From assembly GCA_964418585.1 (NCBI GenBank), contig CAYQMG010000148.1, positions 1 through 64,000 on the forward strand: a stretch of DNA of 64,000 nt, written 5' to 3'. Below are positions 35,781 to 44,055 of this stretch, one piece after another. The translations under genes were made by a program, and so were the position numbers. This stretch comes from JAJRTE01 sp964418585. Its GTDB lineage: Bacteria; Myxococcota_A; UBA796; JAJRTE01. The notes below the pieces were generated by a model. That model was given only the letters and a program-made list of their open reading frames with translations, did not search any database and had not been told where the DNA came from. The stretch's first letter is position 1. The number at the start of each line of letters is the position of its first letter.

Positions 35781-38222
35781 ATGCGTGGAACCGTCGATCC
35801 TGCTGAAATGTATCGTATCATATACACCGACCATGACGATCCGTTCACTGTGCTGGGCGCCCACGAGGTGGAGGTGGACGGGTCGAGGGGGACGGCGGTC
35901 CGCGCCTTTCTCCCCGATGCCGAGGAAGCGTTTGTGATCGAGGAGCCGGGAGGGCGCGAGGTCCGCCATCGGATGGAGCGCCTCCATGCCCACGGCTTTT
36001 TCGAGATTTTCCTCCCCGGTCGCACGCCCCCCCTCGCGTATGAACTCGAGCGCGTGGACGCCCTGGGCGCTCGAGAGCGCTTTCTCGACTCCTACGCTTT
36101 CCTGCCCACCTTGACCAACTTCGACTTGCACCTGTTCGGCCAGGGCAAGAACTACAAGGTATATGAGAAACTGGGCGCACACAAGGTGGAGGTGCAGGGG
36201 GTGGGCGGGGTCCAGTTCGCTGTCTGGGCGCCCCAGGCCCGGAGTGTCAGCGTGATCGGATCCTTCAACGGGTGGGACCGACGCAAGCATGCCATGCGCC
36301 GTCTCGACTGCGGTGTGTGGGAGATCTTCGTCCCCGGCCTGGACGATGGTGAACTCTACAAGTACCAGATCAAGACCCATCAGGAGGTGATCCTGGACAA
36401 GGCCGACCCCTACGGGTTCCGCATGCAGGTGGCGCCCGAATCCGCCTCCATCGTGCACACCCTGGGTCGATACCAGTGGCAGGACCGGAAGTGGATGGCC
36501 GACCGGGCGAAGCAATCCGTGCGGGAACGGCCCATGAGTATCTACGAGGTGCATCTGGGCTCCTGGCAACGCGCACCCGGGGAAAAACCTGGAGAGGACC
36601 GGCCGCTGACCTATCGCGAAATGGCCGAGACCCTGGTTCCCTATGTTCAGGAAATGGGATATACCCACGTGGAGTTCCTCCCCGTGATGGAGCACCCCTT
36701 CGTCGGCTCCTGGGGATACCAGGTGACAGGCTACTACGCCCCCACCAGTCGGTACGGCGCCCCCGAAGACCTGATGGCGCTCATCGACGCCTTCCACCAG
36801 GCCGGCATCGGCGTCATCCTCGACTGGGTCCCGGGCCACTTCCCCAAGGACGCCTTCGCCCTCGGTCGCTTCGACGGCACCGGCGTCTACGAACACATCG
36901 ATCCCCGCCAGGGCGAACACCCGGACTGGGGAACCTATGTGTTCAACTTCGGCCGTAACGAGGTGCGGAACTTCCTGGTCGGAAACGCCCTGTTCTGGCT
37001 CGAGTACTACCACGTGGATGGACTCCGGGTCGACGCGATCTCCTCCATGCTCTACCTCGATTTTTCTCGAGCACCCGGCCAGTGGGTCCCGAACCGGTTC
37101 GGTGGTCGGGAGAACCTGGAGGCCATCGACTTCCTACGAGAGGTCAACGACACGGTTCGAGAGCGTTTTCCCGGGACGTTCGTGGTCGCCGAGGAGTCGA
37201 CCGCCTGGCCCGGGGTAACCCGGCCGACCCACCTGGGGGGGCTGGGGTTCGACCTGAAATGGAACATGGGCTGGATGCACGACACCCTGGCCTACCTGGC
37301 CAAGGATCCCATTTTTCGAAAATACGAGCACGGAAAACTCACATTTTCCATCTGGTACGCTTTCAGTGAAGCCTACGTCCTCCCACTTTCCCACGACGAG
37401 GTCGTGCACCTCAAGAAATCCATCACCGGCAAAATGCCCGGCGACATGTGGCAGCAACTCGCCAATACCCGCCTCCTCTACGGCTACCAGTATGGACATC
37501 CAGGCAAAAAACTGCTCTTCATGGGCGGCGAGATCGGGCAATGGCGCGAATGGAACCATGACCGCGCCCTTGACTGGGAGCTTCTCGATCACCCGTGGCA
37601 CCGGGGATTGCAACGATTCGTCCAGGATCTCAACCGGCTCTACAGGGACCATCCGGCGCTCTGGGAGATGGACTGTTCGCACGAGGGGTTCGAATGGGTC
37701 GACCTCAACGACGCGGACCGAAGCATCATCGCATTCCTGAGAAAGGCCAAGGACCCGGAGGAAGCGCTGCTGTTCGTCTACAACTTCACACCTGTTCCTC
37801 GCTCGAACTACCGGGTCGGCGTGGACCGGGCCGGGACGTATGACGAACTGCTCAACAGCGACTCGGAAATCTACGGGGGGAGCAACCTGGGCAACGCTGG
37901 GCAGGTGGTCTCGGAGGAAGTGCCCTGGCATGGACGGCCTCACTCGCTCAACATGCTCCTGCCTCCTCTTGCCATGCTGGTGCTTCGGTGGCGTCGTCCG
38001 GCGCGGTCGGAGAGGGGAGACGAGTCGGAAGGTCGGACCGTGCGGGAACCGGAGGAAGTACCGGCGAGCCGGGTTTCTGGTCGTCTGGTGCAGGAGGAGG
38101 GGCGAGGCGATCAGGTCGGCGATTCGAGCCAAACCGTCCCCGGGGAGGCTGGGGAATCGAGTGAGAATCCTTCGACCTCGACCCGGGCGCCGGACCTGGA
38201 TGGTGGGGAAGGGGGCGCCTGA
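35781..38222 (+). CDS. glgB: 1,4-alpha-glucan branching enzyme GlgB
   Basis: An 813-residue glycogen branching enzyme (GH13) that makes alpha-1,6 branches. N-terminal CBM48-like domains (about 20-230, VQFAVWAPQARSVSVIGSFNGW) precede the catalytic barrel (about 250-600): DWVPGHFP, nucleophile Asp418 in DGLRVDAI, acid Glu471 in VVAEEST, and HDE (538-540). The C-terminal beta domain ends near 735. The last 75-80 residues form an Arg/Glu/Ser/Gly-rich tail without fold signals, which is not normal for GlgB. The ATG follows GAGG. No other glg gene is nearby, so its partner synthase is elsewhere. Confidence 0.96.
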   Translation: MRGTVDPAEMYRIIYTDHDDPFTVLGAHEVEVDGSRGTAVRAFLPDAEEAFVIEEPGGREVRHRMERLHAHGFFEIFLPGRTPPLAYELERVDALGARERFLDSYAFLPTLTNFDLHLFGQGKNYKVYEKLGAHKVEVQGVGGVQFAVWAPQARSVSVIGSFNGWDRRKHAMRRLDCGVWEIFVPGLDDGELYKYQIKTHQEVILDKADPYGFRMQVAPESASIVHTLGRYQWQDRKWMADRAKQSVRERPMSIYEVHLGSWQRAPGEKPGEDRPLTYREMAETLVPYVQEMGYTHVEFLPVMEHPFVGSWGYQVTGYYAPTSRYGAPEDLMALIDAFHQAGIGVILDWVPGHFPKDAFALGRFDGTGVYEHIDPRQGEHPDWGTYVFNFGRNEVRNFLVGNALFWLEYYHVDGLRVDAISSMLYLDFSRAPGQWVPNRFGGRENLEAIDFLREVNDTVRERFPGTFVVAEESTAWPGVTRPTHLGGLGFDLKWNMGWMHDTLAYLAKDPIFRKYEHGKLTFSIWYAFSEAYVLPLSHDEVVHLKKSITGKMPGDMWQQLANTRLLYGYQYGHPGKKLLFMGGEIGQWREWNHDRALDWELLDHPWHRGLQRFVQDLNRLYRDHPALWEMDCSHEGFEWVDLNDADRSIIAFLRKAKDPEEALLFVYNFTPVPRSNYRVGVDRAGTYDELLNSDSEIYGGSNLGNAGQVVSEEVPWHGRPHSLNMLLPPLAMLVLRWRRPARSERGDESEGRTVREPEEVPASRVSGRLVQEEGRGDQVGDSSQTVPGEAGESSENPSTSTRAPDLDGGEGGA

Positions 38223-38253
38223 ACGGGCGCGATCGAACGAGAAGGAGGTGTTG

Positions 38254-38655
38254 ATGGCCACAGGATACCAGGCGGACAGGGCGAGGAAAGAAGCGGTCCA
38301 GGCACTGGGGCGAGAGCTTGCCCGGCGTGCCCGGTCCCGGTGCGAGTTCTGTGGAGTCGGCGGCCAGCGGCTCGAGGTGGTCGAGGTGCTGCCGTTGCCG
38401 GATCGACCGGAACCGACTCGAGCCGTGTTGTTGTGCGAGCCGTGCATGGCCGGAGTGGTGGAGGGACGGACTGAACCGGAGGAGCGTTGGCGGTTTTTGG
38501 AGGAGGTTGTCTGGAGCGAAGTGCCACCGGTTCAGGTGATGGCGGTCCGCATGGCGCGACGTCTTCAGGCCCGGAAAGTGGGATGGGCTCAGGATCTGCT
38601 GGCCGGAATCTACCTGGACCCCGAGATCGAAGCCTGGGTCGACCAGGCCGGGTGA
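38254..38655 (+). CDS. PhnA-like zinc-ribbon protein (N-terminal half only)
   Basis: A 133-residue protein resembling the first part of PhnA-domain proteins. A zinc site is formed by RCEFC and LCEPC, around LEVVEVLPLPDRPEPTRAVLLC. The family landmark WSEVPPVQVMAVRMARRL follows, then AQDLLAGIYLDPEIEAWVDQ. The C-terminal PhnA beta domain of longer members is missing. The ATG follows GGAGGTG, 31 bases after glgB. Despite the name, the family has no proven role in phosphonate use. Confidence 0.8.
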   Translation: MATGYQADRARKEAVQALGRELARRARSRCEFCGVGGQRLEVVEVLPLPDRPEPTRAVLLCEPCMAGVVEGRTEPEERWRFLEEVVWSEVPPVQVMAVRMARRLQARKVGWAQDLLAGIYLDPEIEAWVDQAG

Positions 38656-38701
38656 CCGTTTTCTCCTTTTGGCAGGCTTCCCGGTGGTGGCCCCTCACCC
38701 G

Positions 38702-40633
38702 TCACGGGAGCAGTGCGCGGAACCGCCGAATGCTGTCCAGGGCATCGACCACCTCTCGAGCCAGCCAGGGCGGGACCTGGCCGTCGAACATGGGCGTTGC
38801 TCCGCCCAGCATGTCTGACACCCGGCCCATGGCTCGACCACAATGAAGCCGGAGCCGCTCGGCCAGCACATCATCGAATCCTTCCGGCGCGTCCCCGACC
38901 TCGTCGACCAGGTCGGAAAGGGCCCCCACCACCATCTGGCAACAGGTTTCCAGACGGTCCGAACCAGGCCGAACCGCGTCGAATGCGGCGTCCAGGACCG
39001 GGCGCGTGTTCTCCCGGACCCATCCCGGGACCGGCACCTCGTTCACCGGTGGCGGGAGCACGTCGGGCCGCTTCCGCTCCAGTTCCGCACGCTGCCGGAA
39101 TCGCAAGGCAGCGTACAGGGCTCGCTTGTGATTCACCAGAAAGAGAATGTGGAGCAGGAACAGGTTGGAACTCATGAACGGAGCCGTCTTCTGGGTGGCC
39201 CGGGCGATGTCCCGGAACGTGCGCCGGATGTCTTCCGGCGCCTGGAGCAGCAGGTACCGCATGACCGGTCCCACTGTGCCACGGTTGCGCCAGGCGTCCC
39301 GAAGCGGTGAGGCCGTCGCCTTGACCTGGGGCTTGCGCTTGATACCGTGCACGAACCCGATCGCCCGCTCCGCATAGTGGCGCGGGTTGAACACGGTCTC
39401 GAAATAGGTGGCCATCCCCTCGAACAACTCCGGCCTCGACATGCGCCGGGGTACCACGTTGGTCAGGAACTGGATGGGAATCTCGTGTCCAAAATCCAGG
39501 ACCCGACCCTGGGCTTGAAGTTGGTACCAAAGCCGCGTGCCAGGCGGCGCATTCAGCGGGTAGGCATACTGATCGGTCACGTGCGCCTCCCGCAGCATCG
39601 CTTCGGTCGCCGAAAACGCCTCGGGACCGTCCGCGTCGGCCCCAAAGATACAACTTGCGTGGACCGCCAGCCCGTAGGACTGGATCCGACGAATGGCTTC
39701 GACCACGTCGCCGACCAGATTGTGACGCTTGTCGAACGACTCCAGCGCCGCCTTGCCCGGCGACTCGATTCCGATCAAGACGTGGACGAAATTGCAGTCC
39801 GCCATCAGTTCCAGCAGTTCCGGATCACGCGCGATGGTGAGGTCGGTCTGGCCCATCAGCATGAGCGGCCGGTCGAAGCTGTTGTTCAACCGTGCGATCT
39901 CACGGAGCAACTGTTTGAAATATCGTTTGTTTCCAGATAGATTGTCGTCAGCGAACGCAATGGCCTGGAAGCCAAGCTTCTCCTGCAATCGGATCTCTTC
40001 CAGCACCTGGGAGACCGGCTTGGTCCGGAATCGGCGCCCGGACCGGTAGATCACGCCGCAAAAATTGCAGTTGAACGGACAGCCTCGAGTCACCTGGACC
40101 GCACCCGCGCCGTAAGATGCGACGTCGTCCTGCACCAGGTCCCACCTCGGAACCGGGGAAAGCCGAATGTCCGGCTTGGACACCGGATGGTACAGCAGGC
40201 GGGACCGGCCTTCTTCCACCTCCAGGAGAAACCTCGGCCAGCTCTCCTCGGCCTCGCCGACGAACAGGGCGTCCGCGAATCGCGCAAACTCCCCCGGCCG
40301 GTACTCCACCCCAGGCCCCCCGATGGCCACTCGAGTGGGCAGACGTTTCCGCTTGCAGTATTCGGCGATCTCCCGAGGCCGTATCACCTGGGAATAGGTG
40401 GAGATTCCCACCACGTCGTAAGGACGGTCGTCCAGGAGAGGTTCCACCGGCCCGTGAATCCGCTCGTCGTGGTAGTCCACTTCGTGACGCGCCGGCGTCA
40501 CCGCGGCAATGGTGAGCGCGCCAAGAGGCGCCTGCTGCGCCCCCGACGGCCCTTGACCGAGAAAGGGCAATTCCTTGGCCACCACGCTGGCCACCTCGTC
40601 CAGTTCGAAAGGGCTGACGAGCAGGATTCTCAT
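38702..40633 (-). CDS. B12-binding radical SAM protein
   Basis: A 643-residue radical SAM enzyme. The N-terminal region (about 1-150) is a cobalamin-binding Rossmann-type domain (ILLVSPFE, DVVGISTYSQ, VAIGGPGVEYRP). The [4Fe-4S] cluster motif CPFNCNFC gives C185, C189 and C192, followed by a TIM-barrel core to about 400 (FADDNLSGNKRYFKQLL, HVLIGIESP) and a DUF4070-like region. The remaining 200 residues are helical. The family often acts as C- or P-methyltransferases or hopanoid-type enzymes, but the substrate cannot be read here. The ATG follows GGGAGG. It is the last gene of a long minus-strand series. Confidence 0.92.
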   Translation of the reverse strand: MRILLVSPFELDEVASVVAKELPFLGQGPSGAQQAPLGALTIAAVTPARHEVDYHDERIHGPVEPLLDDRPYDVVGISTYSQVIRPREIAEYCKRKRLPTRVAIGGPGVEYRPGEFARFADALFVGEAEESWPRFLLEVEEGRSRLLYHPVSKPDIRLSPVPRWDLVQDDVASYGAGAVQVTRGCPFNCNFCGVIYRSGRRFRTKPVSQVLEEIRLQEKLGFQAIAFADDNLSGNKRYFKQLLREIARLNNSFDRPLMLMGQTDLTIARDPELLELMADCNFVHVLIGIESPGKAALESFDKRHNLVGDVVEAIRRIQSYGLAVHASCIFGADADGPEAFSATEAMLREAHVTDQYAYPLNAPPGTRLWYQLQAQGRVLDFGHEIPIQFLTNVVPRRMSRPELFEGMATYFETVFNPRHYAERAIGFVHGIKRKPQVKATASPLRDAWRNRGTVGPVMRYLLLQAPEDIRRTFRDIARATQKTAPFMSSNLFLLHILFLVNHKRALYAALRFRQRAELERKRPDVLPPPVNEVPVPGWVRENTRPVLDAAFDAVRPGSDRLETCCQMVVGALSDLVDEVGDAPEGFDDVLAERLRLHCGRAMGRVSDMLGGATPMFDGQVPPWLAREVVDALDSIRRFRALLP

Positions 40634-40699
40634 AATGAGCAACCTCCCGGCACCATGTGTTGTGTCTTGTGTCGATTATGGCAGTCTACCAGGAGGCGG

Positions 40700-40713
40700 G
40701 TTGCAACAGCAAC
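40700..40713. promoter_or_regulatory. GTTGCAACAGCAAC inverted repeat before the radical SAM gene
   Basis: GTTGC and GCAAC arms with a 4-base centre, 67 bases upstream of the radical SAM start. It resembles the GTTGCAA elements at 51410 and 51431. Confidence 0.35.
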
Positions 40714-40742
40714 GCATTTGTCTCGAGAATCGACAGGGCGGT

Positions 40743-42287
40743 TCACGGGGCTCGAGGCGGCTGGAACGGCCGGTCGAGTTCCCAGTGCCACTGGTAGTAA
40801 TCGGACTCGTGCAGAGGAAGGGTGGGAGTATCCCGGACCAAGGACCGGTCTCGAGCGGGGCCGAGGAGCACGTAGCCCTGGGCGCGGTAGAGTTCGGCCA
40901 GGTGAGCCTCGAGGTCGTCCAGGGCCGGGTGGTCCCAGGGAAGAAGGGCATACCGTGCTCCGCTCGCCTTGAACTGCGGCCAGGCTGGAGTACTACCGAA
41001 CGCGACGCAATCCAGAAGTACTTGCGGCGCATAGGCGGCCACATTTCGCCCGTCGCAACTCACCTGGACTCGAGGCGCGGCCCAGAGCAGGATGGAGCCT
41101 GCGTTGAAGTCATTCCAGACCGCACCTTGCAGCGCATTGCGCCGAATGACCTCCACCGCAGCGCCCGGGTCTGGGCCCCGGTACGGAACGAACCGGAAGA
41201 GTCGGCTTCCACCGGCCAGGAGCATGCTCGAGGCCAGCACTGCGGTCGCCGCACTCAGCAGAACGCCCAGGCGTGACCGTTTCCCGGGGAGCGCTTGCTC
41301 CAGCCTTTCCACTGTCTCGGCAAGGAGGGGCAGCAGGAGGATGGGTGCCATGCGAAAGTGGCGATTGGCGACCAGGGCCGCCGCCGTGCCGAGGAGTGCG
41401 AGGGTCCAGGCCCGGCGGTCTCGAGCTTTCCATGTGCCGAGGGCAAGGGTGACGGCGAGTGCCAGGAGGCCGCGGATTTCCCAGGGTCGGGCGTCAGCCC
41501 GCAGAGGGGAGCGCCATTCGTGGTTGGTGAGGTGAGAAGCAGCGCCGAGTGCGTGGCCCAGGTTGTGGGTGATGAGGCCGATCCCGTAGGGATTGACAAA
41601 GGTGGCAGCGAGGCAGAGGGCCGCCACCAGGGCGATGGCGCCGGTGGGTAAGTCGGGTTCCTCCCATTTTCTTGCGCCCAGTCCGGCGACGAGGATGCCC
41701 AGTCCAGCGAGGTAGCCTGCATGCAGGTTGCCCCAGAGGAGGAACAGGGCCGGGAGTGCGAACAGGCCGCGACGAGGGGCATGCAGCGCCCACACCACCA
41801 CGGCGAGGCCGAGCCAGGTGGCGAGCTGGGGTCGTGTGAGCGCCACGGCCGGGCCAAGGGTGGCCGCCGCTGCGAGCAGGGATACGGTGCGTGCGAAGGT
41901 CGAGCGATGGGCGATACCGCGGTCCATGAGGAAGAGAAGGGCGACCACTGACACCCATCGGGCGAGGATCAGGGCCGGCCCGGCACCCAGTTTCCAGAGT
42001 GCGTACAGCCCCACACAAGCCAGCCATTCGTGCATGACCAGCGGATGGCCGGGGTCGAGAAAGGAGCGGGTCTCCACCCGGGGGATCCGGCCGGTCTCGA
42101 GCACGGTGCGCCCGAAGTCGAGTATCCAACCGGTATCGATGGATGCCTTGGACCAGGCGGTCAGAGCCAGGGCCAGCAGGGCACCTGCAAGCGGCGGAAG
42201 ACAGGCACAAATCCACCGCGACGCGCGGCAGCCTGATTCACCGGTCGCCGCATGCGCCTGGTCCCGCACCTGTTCACCCAGATTCAT
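40743..42287 (-). CDS. Polytopic membrane protein, GT-C glycosyltransferase-like
   Basis: A 514-residue protein with about eleven membrane helices in the first 370 residues and a soluble C-terminal domain (about 375-514). The early loop LDPGHPLVMHEWLACVGLYALWKLG resembles the first periplasmic loop of GT-C family transferases (ArnT/PMT-like, usually with acidic residues). The C-terminal part (FVPYRGPDPGAAVEVIRRN, NDFNAGSILLWAAPRVQVSCDGRN) resembles domains found in such hypothetical membrane proteins. It lies between the histidine kinase and the radical SAM gene. Its substrate is unknown. Confidence 0.7.
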   Translation of the reverse strand: MNLGEQVRDQAHAATGESGCRASRWICACLPPLAGALLALALTAWSKASIDTGWILDFGRTVLETGRIPRVETRSFLDPGHPLVMHEWLACVGLYALWKLGAGPALILARWVSVVALLFLMDRGIAHRSTFARTVSLLAAAATLGPAVALTRPQLATWLGLAVVVWALHAPRRGLFALPALFLLWGNLHAGYLAGLGILVAGLGARKWEEPDLPTGAIALVAALCLAATFVNPYGIGLITHNLGHALGAASHLTNHEWRSPLRADARPWEIRGLLALAVTLALGTWKARDRRAWTLALLGTAAALVANRHFRMAPILLLPLLAETVERLEQALPGKRSRLGVLLSAATAVLASSMLLAGGSRLFRFVPYRGPDPGAAVEVIRRNALQGAVWNDFNAGSILLWAAPRVQVSCDGRNVAAYAPQVLLDCVAFGSTPAWPQFKASGARYALLPWDHPALDDLEAHLAELYRAQGYVLLGPARDRSLVRDTPTLPLHESDYYQWHWELDRPFQPPRAP

Positions 42288-42369
42288 GGTGCTCCTGTCC
42301 CGCTTCGACTTGACGGTCCGCAGGATGGCTCGCGAACCCGGCCCAGGCTAGCACGGAGGCCGTGAGGTG

Positions 42370-44055
42370 TCAACGCGCTCCGGAATCCGAGTCGGTGGAC
42401 GCGGGGATGTGGAACCCGCTCTCCTCCCGTTTTCGCCCGGTGCCGCCGGTGATCGAAAACGGGATGTTCGTCGCCGGGAGGAGCACCCGGAATACGGTCC
42501 CTTCTCCGACCTTGCTGCTGACCCGGATGTAGCCACCGAGCTTGCGCACGATCCCGTGGGAGACCGACAGGCCGAGACCGGTTCCCTTCCCCTTGGTCTT
42601 GGTGGTGAAGAAAGGCTCGAAAATCCGGTTCAGCAGGTGGGGTGGAATCCCCGGCCCGTTGTCCGCAAAGTCCACCGCCACAAAGTTGTCCACCTCACCC
42701 CGGTGCGCATGAATCCGAATCTCTCCTTTCTCCGGCAGCACATCCACGGCGTTCAGGATGAGATTGACGAACACCTGGGACAACATCTGGTCGTCCCCGT
42801 GGATCGGCGGCAGATCCTCGTCAATGTCCACGGTCAACCGGATCTTGGCCAGCCGCACCTGGTTCGCCACCAGCTTCACAGCGTTCTCGATGATGGCAGG
42901 AAGTTGCAGAGGCCGAATCCGCGCCTCGCTCTCCCTGGCAAAATCGAGCAGGTTCCGCACAATCCGCTGGGACCGCTCGGTCTCCCCAATGATGTCCTTG
43001 AGCATCTCCTGGATCTCATCCTCCCCCAGCTCCTTGAAATCCTCGGCAAGCAGTGCCGTCGTCAGAAGGATGTTGTTGAGCGGGTTGTTCAGCTCGTGAG
43101 CCACGCCCGCCACCAGGGTGCCGATGGCCCGGATCTTGTGCGACTCGATCAGGATACGGTGTCGCCTCTCCAGCTCGTAGATCATCTGGTTGAACGCAAG
43201 GGCAAGTTGGCTGAACTCGTCTCGAAAAGGCCGTGCAGGCGTGATGGGCGAGAAATCTCCCTCCCCGATCCGACGCGCATATGTCATGAACCGCGCCAGC
43301 GTCGTCAGCAGTTGCCGGGTCAGGAACATGGTGATGACCAGCATGGTGGCCAGAAGCACCACCAGGAACACGAACGGGACCCGTCGCGCAAGCACAAACG
43401 TGCGGTCGATGGCCTGGCGCTCCTTCTGGGCGAAATCAAGTGCAAAAGCCACCATTTGCGAGCCATGTGCCCGGAGTTCAGACTCGATGTCCGCCCGATC
43501 GCGTCGGTCAGCGGTCTCTCCAAGTTTCCTCAGCAGCCGTTCGTAGTCCTCCACGTGGCGCGACAGGAGATCAAGCTTGTTCTTGCCAAGCACATGCTCC
43601 GCCGTGGCCCGGTTCAGTTCCAGTTTGGCCTTGGCCGTGGCCAGGTGCTCCAGCGCATCGTCCAGGTTCGTTCCATAAAGCAGAAAGTTCTTCTCGAATC
43701 GGCGCGCTTGCTGGATCTCGCTCACGTAACTGTCCGCAACCTCGAGAAAGTGGATCTTGTTCTCGAGTTGCGAAAGAGTGTAGATGATCCAGAACGTGAT
43801 GCCCACGCAAAGGGAGAACACGGCGAGAAACGAAAGCGTGAGCCGCGTCCTGATCCGGAAGGTCGGCCGCTCGGTTAGACGCTTCTTCTCAAATTCGATC
43901 TTCCTCGCCAGTTCACCCTCCTGGCTCACCCCGAAAAAATCCGATGGGGCCGGCCCAGGACTGGGGTGCTCCTCGGGCACCGATGGATCCAACCAGACAC
44001 GGCCGTTGTCCGCACCTGCGCCTGCGTGATCCCCTTCCTGTTTCTTCCCGTTCAT
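42370..44055 (-). CDS. Membrane sensor histidine kinase with HBM-like sensor
   Basis: A 561-residue kinase. The soluble N terminus (1-70) is polar. Membrane helices at about 73-93 and 226-248 enclose an all-helical periplasmic sensor (95-222) whose ARRFEKNFLLYG is typical of helical bimodular (HBM/4HB) ligand-binding domains. Then come HAMP (about 250-300), HisKA with phosphorylated His320 in AGVAHELNNPL, and HATPase with N box NLILNAVDV, DNGPGIPP and GKGTGLGLSV. Its ATG overlaps the stop codon of the upstream PPDK-like gene (ATGA), so the two are translationally coupled. Candidate partners are the receiver at 46635 and the sigma-54 regulator at 51459. Confidence 0.94.
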   Translation of the reverse strand: MNGKKQEGDHAGAGADNGRVWLDPSVPEEHPSPGPAPSDFFGVSQEGELARKIEFEKKRLTERPTFRIRTRLTLSFLAVFSLCVGITFWIIYTLSQLENKIHFLEVADSYVSEIQQARRFEKNFLLYGTNLDDALEHLATAKAKLELNRATAEHVLGKNKLDLLSRHVEDYERLLRKLGETADRRDRADIESELRAHGSQMVAFALDFAQKERQAIDRTFVLARRVPFVFLVVLLATMLVITMFLTRQLLTTLARFMTYARRIGEGDFSPITPARPFRDEFSQLALAFNQMIYELERRHRILIESHKIRAIGTLVAGVAHELNNPLNNILLTTALLAEDFKELGEDEIQEMLKDIIGETERSQRIVRNLLDFARESEARIRPLQLPAIIENAVKLVANQVRLAKIRLTVDIDEDLPPIHGDDQMLSQVFVNLILNAVDVLPEKGEIRIHAHRGEVDNFVAVDFADNGPGIPPHLLNRIFEPFFTTKTKGKGTGLGLSVSHGIVRKLGGYIRVSSKVGEGTVFRVLLPATNIPFSITGGTGRKREESGFHIPASTDSDSGAR

